A stretch of DNA of 64,000 nt from an uncultured Flavobacteriales bacterium. GTDB taxonomy: Bacteria > Bacteroidota > Bacteroidia > Flavobacteriales_D > Sanyastnellaceae. A program made the position numbers and the translations under genes. Positions 50,524 to 58,567 of the stretch are shown here, in pieces. Numbering within the stretch: the first letter of the stretch is position 1; every line of letters starts with the position of its first letter. Under the pieces are notes generated by a model. That model saw only the letters and a program-made list of their open reading frames with translations, had not been told where the DNA came from and did no database searches. The DNA lies in the NCBI GenBank assembly GCA_937974555.1, contig CALJKR010000032.1, positions 4,793-68,792 on the forward strand. The letters are read 5' to 3'.

Positions 50524-51168
50524 ATGATCGTTTCCCCCTCCGTGCTCTCCGCTGACTTTGCCAATTTGCAGCGTGATGTTGAAATGCTAAATGCCTCTGA
50601 AGCCCAATGGATACACATCGACATCATGGATGGTGTTTTTGTACCCAATATCTCGTTTGGCATTCCAGTTACAGCTGCCATCGCCAAGCACGCCAAAAAA
50701 GTAATGGATGTGCATTTAATGATCGTGAATCCGGACGCATACATCGAAGATTTTAAAAATGCGGGCGCGGAATACTTGACGGTACATTATGAGGCTTGCA
50801 CGCATCTGCACCGAACCATTCAAAGTATTCGTCAACACGGAATGAAAGCCGGCGTGGCGCTGAATCCACACACCCCTGTAAGTGTTTTGAAAGATGTATT
50901 GAGTGAATTGGATTTGGTATTGATCATGTCCGTGAATCCAGGTTTTGGCGGTCAAAAATTTATCGAGAGAACCTACGATAAAATCAAAGAGCTTAAGGCC
51001 ATGATTGTAGAAGGCGGGTATTCTACTTTGATTGAAGTTGATGGCGGGGTGAATGGCGAAAATGCGCCATTGCTCAAGGCCGCAGGTGCGGATGCATTGG
51101 TGGCTGGAAATTATGTATTCAAACACGTCAACCCTTTGGAGGCAATCGAAACGATTAAAAACTGTTGA
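50524..51168 (+). CDS. rpe: Ribulose-phosphate 3-epimerase
   Basis: A 214-residue TIM barrel of the pentose phosphate pathway, interconverting ribulose-5-P and xylulose-5-P. Motifs: PSVLSADFANL, HIDIMDGVFVPNISFG with metal-binding His and Asp, MSVNPGFGGQ and EVDGGVN. Length is normal. A TAAATTTA box at 50511-50518 lies just before the start and might serve as a -7 element. A split transketolase is encoded downstream. Confidence 0.97.
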   Translation: MIVSPSVLSADFANLQRDVEMLNASEAQWIHIDIMDGVFVPNISFGIPVTAAIAKHAKKVMDVHLMIVNPDAYIEDFKNAGAEYLTVHYEACTHLHRTIQSIRQHGMKAGVALNPHTPVSVLKDVLSELDLVLIMSVNPGFGGQKFIERTYDKIKELKAMIVEGGYSTLIEVDGGVNGENAPLLKAAGADALVAGNYVFKHVNPLEAIETIKNC

Positions 51169-51170
51169 TT

Positions 51171-51746
51171 ATGGCTAAGAAGAATATAGAGGTACTACCT
51201 ACGTACAAGTTCCGTGTAATTGTTGATACAGAAGAGGACGTGTTTAGAGACATCGAAATGACAACCCATTCGACCTTCTCAGAACTTCATCGTTCGATTT
51301 TGGAGCATTTCAATTTTGAAGATGGTGAAATGGCCAGTTTTTATTTGAGCAATGAAGAATGGGAAAAAGGATTGGAAATTCCTTTGATGGATATGGGCGA
51401 TGGAGTGGTTAGCATGGACAATGCGGTGTTGCATGAGATGCTGCACCAAGTGGGTGACAAGGTGCTTTATGTCTATGATTTTTTGCGCATGTGGATATTT
51501 TACGTCGAGTTGGTAGAGATTGGAGAAACGGATTCGGAAAAGTCTTATCCCCATTTGGCCTTGACTTTTGGAGATGCACCAGACCAAGATTCCAAAGAGA
51601 TGGATGCGATGTTTGAAGGCAATGGGGTTGAGGATGAGTTGGGGGGTGAAGGTGAGGACGGAGAAGATGACGATGATGAGTATGGTTTTGGAGATGACGA
51701 AAATTTTGACTCCAACGAATTTGATGGATATTATGATGAGCGTTAG
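51171..51746 (+). CDS. pRiA4b ORF3-like (IS1096 passenger-type) protein with acidic tail
   Basis: A 191-residue protein resembling the plasmid pRiA4b ORF3 / IS1096 passenger family. Features are an N-terminal beta-sheet (VLPTYKFRVIVDTEEDVFRDIEM), the segment FSELHRSILEHFNF with DGEMASFYL, and VGDKVLYVYDFLRMW. The last 45 residues are almost entirely Asp, Glu, Gly and Asn, a disordered acidic tail. Despite the family name, there are no transposon ends nearby and the gene sits in a housekeeping run, so it is a resident gene. I start at ATG 51171; a TTG at 51165 overlaps the rpe stop. Confidence 0.78.
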   Translation: MAKKNIEVLPTYKFRVIVDTEEDVFRDIEMTTHSTFSELHRSILEHFNFEDGEMASFYLSNEEWEKGLEIPLMDMGDGVVSMDNAVLHEMLHQVGDKVLYVYDFLRMWIFYVELVEIGETDSEKSYPHLALTFGDAPDQDSKEMDAMFEGNGVEDELGGEGEDGEDDDDEYGFGDDENFDSNEFDGYYDER

Positions 51747-52239
51747 AATTGCTTTTCTTGCCCTGGGGGTCATCCTATTCGGTGCTTGTGGGCAGTCGCA
51801 AAATGGGCAGGTTAGTTCAGACATGATTCATTTTGCTGCAACGGCTTCTGAGGAGAAAAGTGAGTATGCAGGTCCCGTATTGGAATTTGATTCCAGCACC
51901 TTCAATTTTGGAATATTGGCCGTGGGGCAAACGGTCAAACATACATTTCAGTTTTTGAATGCGGGGAAATCGGACTTGCTTATTACCGATGTACATCCCA
52001 CTTGTGGCTGCACGGTTTTAAAAGATTGGTCGCAGGAGCCCATTGCTCCAGGAGGTTCAGGCACCATCTCCATTGAGTATAAAGCTTCTGCAGAGACTGG
52101 GGATGTCAGGAAATCAATCGCCATCGCCACCAATGCAGACCCCAAGGACTATCAGTTATTTGTCGAAGGCAAAGTGGTGGGGGTTGGAGTAAAACAGGAA
52201 GAGGCCAAAGGCAAATTGCATATGGAACGAACAAGATAA
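51733..52239 (+). CDS. DUF1573 domain lipoprotein
   Basis: A 168-residue protein starting MMSVRIAFLALGVILFGAC, with a lipobox cysteine at residue 19. The DUF1573 (ASH/MSP-like Ig) domain runs from about 60: FDSSTFNFGILAVGQTVKHTFQFLNAG and VHPTCGCTVLKDWSQEPIAPGGSG. Such proteins are common in Bacteroidota surfaces, function unknown. The start overlaps the end of the pRiA4b-like gene by 14 bases, so a longer frame starting at 51568 is rejected. The alternative ATG at 51736 gives one residue less. Confidence 0.85.
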   Translation: MMSVRIAFLALGVILFGACGQSQNGQVSSDMIHFAATASEEKSEYAGPVLEFDSSTFNFGILAVGQTVKHTFQFLNAGKSDLLITDVHPTCGCTVLKDWSQEPIAPGGSGTISIEYKASAETGDVRKSIAIATNADPKDYQLFVEGKVVGVGVKQEEAKGKLHMERTR

Positions 52240-52244
52240 TGCCT

Positions 52245-52252
52245 TAGATTTG
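52245..52252 (+). promoter_or_regulatory. -7 box (TAGATTTG) upstream of yajC
   Basis: An exact TAnnTTTG in the 36-base gap before yajC, 23 bases from its ATG. The nearest ATTG upstream is 26 bases away, so a -33 element is doubtful. Confidence 0.4.
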
Positions 52253-52275
52253 CCCCAGAATTTAAAACAAAAAAG

Positions 52276-52569
52276 ATGGTATTCTTACAACAACAAGGTG
52301 GCGGATTAGGAACATTGATTATGTTCGGAGGGATGTTTGTGATCATGTATTTTTTCATGATTCGTCCTCAAATGAAAAAGCAAAAAGAGGCCAAAAAGTT
52401 TCAAGAGGCTTTGCAAGTCGGGGATAAAGTAATGACTTTAGGTGGTATTCATGGAAAGATCGTGGAAGTTGGCGAAACCGATATCGTGATGGCTATCGAT
52501 CAAGGCAGAATGCGTGTGGAAAAGGCGGGAATTAGCCCAACCAAACAAGTTGAAACCGAAGTCAAATAA
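52276..52569 (+). CDS. yajC: Preprotein translocase subunit YajC
   Basis: A 97-residue SecDF-associated membrane protein with one transmembrane helix (about 11-30), followed by the family signature MIRPQMKKQKEAKKFQEAL and GDKVMTLGGIHGKIVEV. Length is normal. It is seven bases upstream of the next small secreted gene. Confidence 0.96.
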   Translation: MVFLQQQGGGLGTLIMFGGMFVIMYFFMIRPQMKKQKEAKKFQEALQVGDKVMTLGGIHGKIVEVGETDIVMAIDQGRMRVEKAGISPTKQVETEVK

Positions 52570-52576
52570 TCGCGAT

Positions 52577-52963
52577 ATGAAAAATCTCGGATTGATCATT
52601 GGTTTGTTCTTTTCACTTGGTGCCTTTGCCCAAGGGAATTATAAATTGACTTGGTGTGACAGAAATATGGACACGCAGTCTGAGATTAAGCTGGAAATGT
52701 CCTGCTTAAATAACAATCCAACAATACTGGGTGAAAATGGCGAGGTGTTGACTGTAAAGAATTATCGTCTGTCATTTGCCGAAGGTGATCTTGTCGTTCA
52801 AGCAGTGCGCAATGCGGAGGAAAAGTTAGACCAAAGAATCTTTGGTATTTTAAAACAGTCAACCGGATTTGCCGCAGGTACCCTGTACGATTTGGTTGTA
52901 ATTGATAGCAAAGGCAAAGTGCGCAGGATAGATCAGGCGTACAAATTTACATTGACCAAATAA
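52577..52963 (+). CDS. Small exported protein of unknown family
   Basis: A 128-residue protein with signal peptide MKNLGLIIGLFFSLGAFAQ. Mature features are short strands (YKLTWCDRNMDTQSEIKLEM, LSFAEGDLVVQAV) and a C-terminal VVIDSKGKVRRIDQAYKFTL. I do not recognise the family. The reading frame is open further 5' inside yajC, but the ATG at 52577 gives the proper signal peptide. It is followed directly by a terminator, so it ends the yajC unit. Confidence 0.7.
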   Translation: MKNLGLIIGLFFSLGAFAQGNYKLTWCDRNMDTQSEIKLEMSCLNNNPTILGENGEVLTVKNYRLSFAEGDLVVQAVRNAEEKLDQRIFGILKQSTGFAAGTLYDLVVIDSKGKVRRIDQAYKFTLTK

Positions 52964-52964
52964 C

Positions 52965-52986
52965 AAGGGCTTAGGCCCTTTTTTTT
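52965..52986 (+). terminator. Terminator immediately upstream of the mscS-like start codon
   Basis: A 6-bp stem AAGGGC / GCCCTT with loop TTAG and a run of eight T. It ends only three bases before the ATG at 52990. Confidence 0.8.
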
Positions 52987-52989
52987 ATT

Positions 52990-53751
52990 ATGCAAGAATT
53001 GATTGAACAATGGATGCAAGAGTTTTGGATTTACCTCCCCAAACTCATCGGTGCAATTACTTTCCTTTTGGTGGGGTGGTATGTCATTGGAAGGACATTG
53101 CGCATCTTAGAAGCCACCATGCTCCGACGGGCATTGGACCCCAACCTTAGCACCTTTTTTAAAAGCTTCGCCAACATTGGATTAAAGGTGTTTGTTCTCA
53201 TCACTGCGGCAGGACTCGCGGGATTTGAAATCACAAGTTTGGTTACTCTTCTCGGCGCTGCAGGTTTGGCCATTGGTCTTTCATTGCAAGGGGAACTTCA
53301 GAATTTTGCCGGTGGAGTAATGATCTTGCTTTTTAAGCCATTCAAAGTGGGCGATTATATTTTGGTGGGCGAATCCAAGGGGCAAGTGCGCGAAATTCAA
53401 ATTCTCAATACGCAATTGGTGACTGAGAAAGGGGAGGCCATCATTATTCCCAATCGAAATTTGACCAATGAGGTCATTGTCAATTATTCCAATTTGTCCA
53501 TCATTCGTTTGGAATTATTAATCACCGTGAGTCAAACCAATTTTCAAAAGCAGGACATGGAGCAGCGGTGTTTGGTACTTATGCGTCAGCTCAATGGTAA
53601 GATTGCGGAACCCAATCCTGAGTTTCTCATTGTCAATTGTGATGACATTGAGGAAACCGTGACGTTTGAATTTTCTTTTGATGTGGAGAGAAAACAACGG
53701 GACAACATGAAATCCATGTGGTGGAAGTTGTGGATGTCAGACAAAGTGTAG
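52990..53751 (+). CDS. Mechanosensitive ion channel of the MscS family
   Basis: A 253-residue small-conductance channel with three hydrophobic helices in the first 100 residues. The TM3 pore helix AAGLAIGLSLQGELQNFAGGVMILL is followed by the beta-domain FKVGDYILVGESKGQVREIQILNTQLVT and IIIPNRNLTNEVIVNYS. Length is close to minimal MscS. The start is 52990; 53014 is an alternative that would leave more room for a promoter after the abutting terminator. Confidence 0.93.
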   Translation: MQELIEQWMQEFWIYLPKLIGAITFLLVGWYVIGRTLRILEATMLRRALDPNLSTFFKSFANIGLKVFVLITAAGLAGFEITSLVTLLGAAGLAIGLSLQGELQNFAGGVMILLFKPFKVGDYILVGESKGQVREIQILNTQLVTEKGEAIIIPNRNLTNEVIVNYSNLSIIRLELLITVSQTNFQKQDMEQRCLVLMRQLNGKIAEPNPEFLIVNCDDIEETVTFEFSFDVERKQRDNMKSMWWKLWMSDKV

Positions 53752-53775
53752 TTTTTACACAAACCGTGAACAAAC

Positions 53776-53807
53776 CTTGAATGGCCCGTGTCCATCCTTT
53801 AATTTTG
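53776..53807 (+). promoter_or_regulatory. Promoter of the split transketolase genes
   Basis: CTTG at 53776-53779 and exact TAATTTTG at 53800-53807, spacer 20, ending 15 bases before the ATG at 53823. Confidence 0.6.
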
Positions 53808-53822
53808 TCAAAACCTAATTAC

Positions 53823-54671
53823 ATGTCTAAATCAATAGCCGAACTGCAACAAATTTCTTCGCAAGTTCGCCGTGACATCGTTCGCATGGTACATGCGGTG
53901 AATAGCGGTCATCCTGGAGGAAGTTTGGGTTGTGCAGACCTTTTTGTTTCTCTTTATTTTAAACAAATGCAACATGATCCCACACAATGGGACATGAATG
54001 GTAAAAACCAAGATTTGTTTTTCTTGTCCAATGGACACATCTCTCCGGTGTTTTACAGTGCATTGGCACGCTCAGGGTATTTTCCAGTTGCCGAGTTGGC
54101 TACCTTCAGAAAACTAAATACCAGATTGCAAGGACACCCGACTACGCATGAACATCTGGAAGGGATTAGAATTGCAAGCGGCTCTCTGGGTCAAGGTTTG
54201 TCTGCGGCCATTGGAGCTGCATCAGCCAAGAAATTAAATGGTGACAACCATTTGGTTTTTGTACTTCAGGGCGATGGGGAATTGCAAGAAGGACAAGTAT
54301 GGGAGGCAGCCATGTATGCGGCGCACAACAAGGTGGACAACGTGATTGGTTTTGTAGATTATAACGGTCAACAAATTGACGGTTCTACGGACCAAGTATT
54401 GTCTTTGGGAAATCTCCAAGCCAAATGGGAAGCCTTTGGTTGGATGGTATTGACCACCGACGGAAATGATATGGCGGCATTGAACGCCACCATTGATGAA
54501 GCCAAAAGCAAATCGCGCAATGGTGTTCCCATCATGGTGTTGATGACAACAGCCATGGGAAAAGGGGTTGACTTTATGGAAGGTACCCACAAGTGGCATG
54601 GTGTCGCACCCAATGACGAAGAGTTGTCTCGCGCATTGGCTCAGTTAGAAGAAACTTTAGGGGATTATTAA
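53823..54671 (+). CDS. Transketolase, N-terminal (thiamine diphosphate) subunit
   Basis: A 282-residue protein equal to the first half of transketolase. The ThDP motif GDG...N is complete (GDGELQEGQVWEAAMYA then VDYNGQQIDG), together with VNSGHPGGSLGCADL and KGVDFMEG. Two-gene transketolases occur in several phyla. I start at ATG 53823 (MSKSIAELQQ); an upstream in-frame ATG at 53781 lies before the promoter box. It is 11 bases ahead of the second subunit gene. Confidence 0.94.
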   Translation: MSKSIAELQQISSQVRRDIVRMVHAVNSGHPGGSLGCADLFVSLYFKQMQHDPTQWDMNGKNQDLFFLSNGHISPVFYSALARSGYFPVAELATFRKLNTRLQGHPTTHEHLEGIRIASGSLGQGLSAAIGAASAKKLNGDNHLVFVLQGDGELQEGQVWEAAMYAAHNKVDNVIGFVDYNGQQIDGSTDQVLSLGNLQAKWEAFGWMVLTTDGNDMAALNATIDEAKSKSRNGVPIMVLMTTAMGKGVDFMEGTHKWHGVAPNDEELSRALAQLEETLGDY

Positions 54672-54682
54672 TTCGAGAAAAC

Positions 54683-55630
54683 ATGTTAGAATTTGAATTG
54701 TCACCGGCCAACGATACGCGCTCTGGTTTTGGCGCTGGTTTGTTGGAAGCGGGAAAAAATAACAGCGAGGTCGTCGCGCTTTGCGCTGATCTTACCGGGT
54801 CTTTGAAAATGGATGCCTTTCAAAAGGCTTTTCCAGAGCGTTTCTTTCAGATGGGAATTGCGGAGGCCAACATGATGGGTGTGGCTGCAGGTTTAACGAT
54901 TGGTGGAAAAATTCCTTTTACCGGAACTTTTGCCAATTTTAGCACGGGTCGCGTGTATGACCAAATCCGTCAAAGCATCGCCTACTCGCACAAGAACGTA
55001 AAAATTTGCGCTTCCCATGCGGGTTTGACCTTGGGTGAGGATGGTGCCACCCACCAAATTTTGGAGGACATTGGTATGATGTCGATGTTGCCCGGAATGA
55101 CAGTAATCAATCCTTGTGATTACAACCAAACCAAAGCGGCTACCATGGCCATTGCTGAAATGAATGGTCCTGTGTATTTGCGTTTTGGTCGTCCCAAAGT
55201 AACCAATTTCACCGCCCCTGATCATCAGTTTCAAATCGGAAAGGCATGGCATATTCATGAAGGGAATCATGTGTCGATCATCGCGACGGGACATTTGGTT
55301 TGGCCGGCTGTAGAGGCGGCTCGTCAGTTGGAAGCCGAAGGCATTTCGGTGGATTTGATTAACATCCATACCATCAAACCTTTGGATGAAGAGGCCATCG
55401 TGAAATCAGCCAAAAAAACGGGCAAGGTGATTACCTGCGAAGAGCACAACATCATTGGCGGCCTGGGAAGTCGTGTCGCGCAAACTTTGGCGCAACATCA
55501 CCCTTGTCCCATTCATTTCATCGGTGTCAAAGATTCTTTTGGGGAAAGCGGTACGCCCGATCAATTGATGACCAAGTATGGATTGGATACAAAGAGCATT
55601 TACAACGCGGCCAAGGCCATGTTGGTGTAA
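54683..55630 (+). CDS. Transketolase, C-terminal subunit
   Basis: A 315-residue protein with the pyrimidine-binding and C-terminal transketolase domains. Visible: DLTGSLKMDAFQKAFPERFFQMGIAEANMMGVAAGL with the catalytic Glu, HAGLTLGEDGATHQ, LINIHTIKPLDEEAI and EEHNIIGGLGS. Together with the upstream subunit it forms the active enzyme of the pentose phosphate pathway; rpe lies nearby. Confidence 0.95.
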   Translation: MLEFELSPANDTRSGFGAGLLEAGKNNSEVVALCADLTGSLKMDAFQKAFPERFFQMGIAEANMMGVAAGLTIGGKIPFTGTFANFSTGRVYDQIRQSIAYSHKNVKICASHAGLTLGEDGATHQILEDIGMMSMLPGMTVINPCDYNQTKAATMAIAEMNGPVYLRFGRPKVTNFTAPDHQFQIGKAWHIHEGNHVSIIATGHLVWPAVEAARQLEAEGISVDLINIHTIKPLDEEAIVKSAKKTGKVITCEEHNIIGGLGSRVAQTLAQHHPCPIHFIGVKDSFGESGTPDQLMTKYGLDTKSIYNAAKAMLV

Positions 55631-55652
55631 TTTTCAAACGAGTAAATAGTAA

Positions 55653-55674
55653 AAAGGCCTTCGGGCCTTTTTTT
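55653..55674. terminator. Bidirectional terminator between transketolase and bestrophin
   Basis: A 7-bp stem AAAGGCC / GGCCTTT closed by the stable TTCG tetraloop, with an A run before and T run after. The right end overlaps the stop codon of the convergent bestrophin gene. Confidence 0.9.
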
Positions 55675-56545
55675 ATGCACCCAAGATTTGGTGCACATTT
55701 TTGGAAATGTTGCCGGCGATCATGTCCACCGGAATGTCATTGGAATCATTGCCAAAAGGGTCTTCAATTTCCTCTGCAATGACTTCCAAACTGGCCAATG
55801 CATAAAAAACGATACAAGACAGTCCGATGCAAAGCCAATGCAAATGAATGGCATAGCCCAAGGGCAAAGTCATGACATAGAAGAAGATAAATTTCTTGAC
55901 AAAAACATTGTATGAAAATGGAATGGGGGTGTTGCGAATGCGTTCGCATCCGCCACAGATATTCTGAAATTCACTGATTTCGTTCTGAATACTCAACAAA
56001 TGGGTGGAGTTGATTTTCCCTTCTTTTTCCAAGTGATAAATCCTTTGTGTAAGCAAAGAGGATATTTGATTGGGAATGTGATGTTGCACATCAACGCCAT
56101 GGAATCCTTCGTCCAATTCCATTTCCAAATCAGCGGAGCGGAGGTGTTGCTTCAAGGAGTGGGCATACAGGGCGATGCCCTTGCTGAAATATTTTCTGTT
56201 TTCAAGATCGGATTTATCCAGAATTGCATTGAGCTTGATGCTCAAGGTTCTGGCATTGTTGGTTAGAGCACCCCAAAGTTTTCTGCCCTCCCACCAACGA
56301 TCATAGGCGGTGTTGGTTCTGAACACAAGCAACAAGGACAACACAAAGCCCAACAAGGTTTGGACAGTGGTTAGATTTTTTACAAATGGATCATTGTCCC
56401 AATGCCACCATTCATACTCAACGTAGATGATGATTGAGGTGTATATTCCAATAAAGATCATCATGGGAATGAGCTTTTTGAAAGTCTCGCTTTTATGAAC
56501 TTTAAAAATAAATGTGAACCAATCTTTGGGGTGATAGATATGCAT
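55673..56545 (-). CDS. Bestrophin family ion channel (UPF0187)
   Basis: A 290-residue membrane protein with the bacterial bestrophin layout: hydrophobic segments near 24-45, 60-80, 205-225 and 230-250, the motif FRTNTAYDRWWEGRKLWGAL after TM2, and a C-terminal EEIEDPFGNDSNDIPVD acidic block that corresponds to the Ca/gating region. These are pentameric anion or cation channels. The start codon at 56545 overlaps the divergent recQ start codon by two bases. Confidence 0.92.
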   Translation of the reverse strand: MHIYHPKDWFTFIFKVHKSETFKKLIPMMIFIGIYTSIIIYVEYEWWHWDNDPFVKNLTTVQTLLGFVLSLLLVFRTNTAYDRWWEGRKLWGALTNNARTLSIKLNAILDKSDLENRKYFSKGIALYAHSLKQHLRSADLEMELDEGFHGVDVQHHIPNQISSLLTQRIYHLEKEGKINSTHLLSIQNEISEFQNICGGCERIRNTPIPFSYNVFVKKFIFFYVMTLPLGYAIHLHWLCIGLSCIVFYALASLEVIAEEIEDPFGNDSNDIPVDMIAGNISKNVHQILGA

Positions 56546-58457
56546 GAGGCAAATTTATGACCTTTGTAAAGTGAATGATGCATTGCACATATTAAAAGAG
56601 ATTTGGGGGTATGATACATTCCGCACTCCGCAAGATCAAATTGTGCAGTCTGTATTGCAAGGGAAGGATGTATTGGCTTTATTGCCAACGGGAGGTGGAA
56701 AGTCGCTGTGCTATCAGGTGCCTACCTTGGTTCGCCAAGGGTTGTGCATTGTCATTTCACCATTAACCGCCTTGATGGAAGATCAAGTGCAAGACCTGCG
56801 CAACAGGGGTATCAAGGCTTTCATGGTTACTTCCTATCAAAGAAAAAAGGAGGTAGATTACATCTTAAACGAATGTGTTTTTGGTGATGTCCGTTTCCTG
56901 TATGTGTCACCGGAGCGCCTGAAGAATGATCTTTTTTTGGCGCGATTAAAGGACATGAAACCAACGCTGATTGCCGTTGATGAGGCGCACTGCATTGCCC
57001 AGTGGGGACATGATTTTAGACCTGCGTATCTGGAGATCGCGCAGATTAGGGCGCTTCATCCAAATGTTCCCCTGTTGGCGTTAACAGCAACAGCCACGGC
57101 CAAAGTGCAAGAGGAGATTGTAGCGTCGCTTCATTTGAATCAGCCTGTTCGCCTTGCAGGGGATTGGCTGCGACCCAATTTGGCGTATGGGGTGAAATTT
57201 ACCGAAGATAAAATGGGGCAATTGCTGCAATGGCTTCAAATCATCAAAGGTTCAGCCATTGTTTATGCCGCCACGCGAAGTAGGGTGGAGGAGATCGCCA
57301 TGGCGTTGCAAAAATTGAACATTGGAGCCCATGCTTTTCATGCGGGTGTACCGGTGTTCCAGAAAAAGCAAATCATGTCAGAATGGCTGGACAACCAGGT
57401 TCGGGTAATGGTAGCAACCAATGCATTTGGCATGGGCATCAACAAGCCCGATGTGCAGATGGTGGTGCATTGGGATATTCCACAATCTCCAGAGGCCTAT
57501 GTCCAGGAAGCAGGAAGAGCGGGCAGAGCAGGTCAGAAGGCCTATGGTCTTTTGATGGTCAATGAATCCGAATACCAAGAAGGGATTGACCAGATTACGC
57601 TTCAATTTCCCCAAAGAGAAGAGATTGCCAAGGTATACAATTGCGTTGCTGACGCGATGCAAATGGCCATTGGTAGTGGCGAATGGCAATCCATTGATTT
57701 GCGCATTCATGAATGGAGTGAAAGGTTAAAAATGCCGGTTCGGGTTTTCTTTGCTGCCCTGCAAATTTTAGAACGGGCCCAGTTCATTCGGCTCAACGAG
57801 GCCGCCTACCAACGGTCCAAGGTTCAATATCTTTTTTCTCACGCGCAGTTGCTTCAAATGCAAAGGATGAACAATCCAGAGGCCCAATTGATTGACGTGT
57901 TGTTAAGAATGTACGGGGTGAACCATGACGGGGTGGTGTCGATCAATGAGCATGAAATGGCCAAAGCCATGCGAACCAGTGTGCTTTATGTAGAAAAGAT
58001 TTTAAATAACCTAGCGGGTCGCAAGGTGATCGATTATCAACAGCAATTGCAATCGCCTTCGGTTACCTTGGTGGTGTCGCGTGTTCATACAGCATCCATC
58101 ATCATTCCCCAAACGGTGTTGGAAGATAGAAAGGAGAAAGCGTTGCATTTGTGGTCGTCGTTGTGGCAATATGTTCGAAGTGAAAGTTGTCGCTCGCAGG
58201 TGCTCGCGCGATACTTTGATGAGGAGGTGACTGTGCCGTGCGGTATCTGTGATGGTTGTGTCAAGAAACAACGGGAAAGGACTGAGGAAGATTGGAAGTC
58301 TGTTCTCATCGCGCAGATCAACCGGGTGTCGATGAGTTGGGATGAATGTATTCTTGTTTGCAAAAATGTTTCCTCGGTAGAGGTTATCGATTTCATTCGA
58401 ATTCAATTGGATTTGGGTGTGTGGGTCGAAAAACAGGGGGTGATTTCCAAAAAATGA
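56544..58457 (+). CDS. recQ: ATP-dependent DNA helicase RecQ
   Basis: A 637-residue SF2 helicase with LLPTGGGKSLCYQVP (Walker A), AVDEAHC, LALTATAT, and the RecQ-specific C-terminal half: the zinc ligands in CGICDGC plus an earlier Cys (ESCRSQVLARYF). An HRDC domain is not apparent at the end. The ATG at 56544 lies inside the first codon of the divergent bestrophin gene; a GTG at 56571, giving VNDALHILKE, would be closer to usual RecQ starts and is a real alternative. Confidence 0.95.
   Translation: MRQIYDLCKVNDALHILKEIWGYDTFRTPQDQIVQSVLQGKDVLALLPTGGGKSLCYQVPTLVRQGLCIVISPLTALMEDQVQDLRNRGIKAFMVTSYQRKKEVDYILNECVFGDVRFLYVSPERLKNDLFLARLKDMKPTLIAVDEAHCIAQWGHDFRPAYLEIAQIRALHPNVPLLALTATATAKVQEEIVASLHLNQPVRLAGDWLRPNLAYGVKFTEDKMGQLLQWLQIIKGSAIVYAATRSRVEEIAMALQKLNIGAHAFHAGVPVFQKKQIMSEWLDNQVRVMVATNAFGMGINKPDVQMVVHWDIPQSPEAYVQEAGRAGRAGQKAYGLLMVNESEYQEGIDQITLQFPQREEIAKVYNCVADAMQMAIGSGEWQSIDLRIHEWSERLKMPVRVFFAALQILERAQFIRLNEAAYQRSKVQYLFSHAQLLQMQRMNNPEAQLIDVLLRMYGVNHDGVVSINEHEMAKAMRTSVLYVEKILNNLAGRKVIDYQQQLQSPSVTLVVSRVHTASIIIPQTVLEDRKEKALHLWSSLWQYVRSESCRSQVLARYFDEEVTVPCGICDGCVKKQRERTEEDWKSVLIAQINRVSMSWDECILVCKNVSSVEVIDFIRIQLDLGVWVEKQGVISKK
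56550..56557 (-). promoter_or_regulatory. -7 box (TAAATTTG) of the bestrophin gene, predicted leaderless start
   Basis: Exact TAnnTTTG on the minus strand, ending four bases before the bestrophin ATG (56545). It lies inside the recQ reading frame. No clear -33 TTTG. Confidence 0.45.
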
Positions 58458-58470
58458 TATTTTTTCGGAG

Positions 58471-58501
58471 TTGACCCCCTAAAAATTGGGGGGGGAGTCA
58501 A
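58471..58501. repeat. Inverted repeat between recQ and glnA
   Basis: TTGACCCCC at 58471-58479 faces GGGGGGGGAGTCAA at 58488-58501 across a T/A-rich loop. Arms pair as TTGAC/GTCAA and CCCC/GGGG with a small internal bulge. It lies 14 bases after the recQ stop and 19 bases before the -33 box of glnA. It could be the recQ terminator or an operator for glnA. Confidence 0.6.
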
Positions 58502-58519
58502 TAAAAAACTTGTCTTTTT

Positions 58520-58552
58520 TTTGAGACATACCCTTTTGCAATTCTATATTTG
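58520..58552 (+). promoter_or_regulatory. Promoter of glnA
   Basis: TTTG at 58520-58523 and exact TATATTTG at 58545-58552, spacer 21, ending 15 bases before the ATG at 58568. Confidence 0.7.
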
Positions 58553-58567
58553 CAAAAAAAACTACCT

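Noticed and set aside
51171..51746. An IS1096-type insertion sequence
   Set aside because: Only the family name of the protein suggests it. There is no transposase, no terminal inverted repeat and no target duplication, and the gene sits in a housekeeping operon.
53781..53822. An upstream ATG extending the transketolase N-terminal subunit by 14 residues
   Set aside because: The region contains the promoter (53776-53807), and the residues MARVHPLILSKPNY do not resemble the family N-terminus.
58550..58567. A TTG start giving glnA six extra codons
   Set aside because: The TTG belongs to the TATATTTG promoter box, upstream of any transcript start; ATG at 58568 gives the normal N-terminus.
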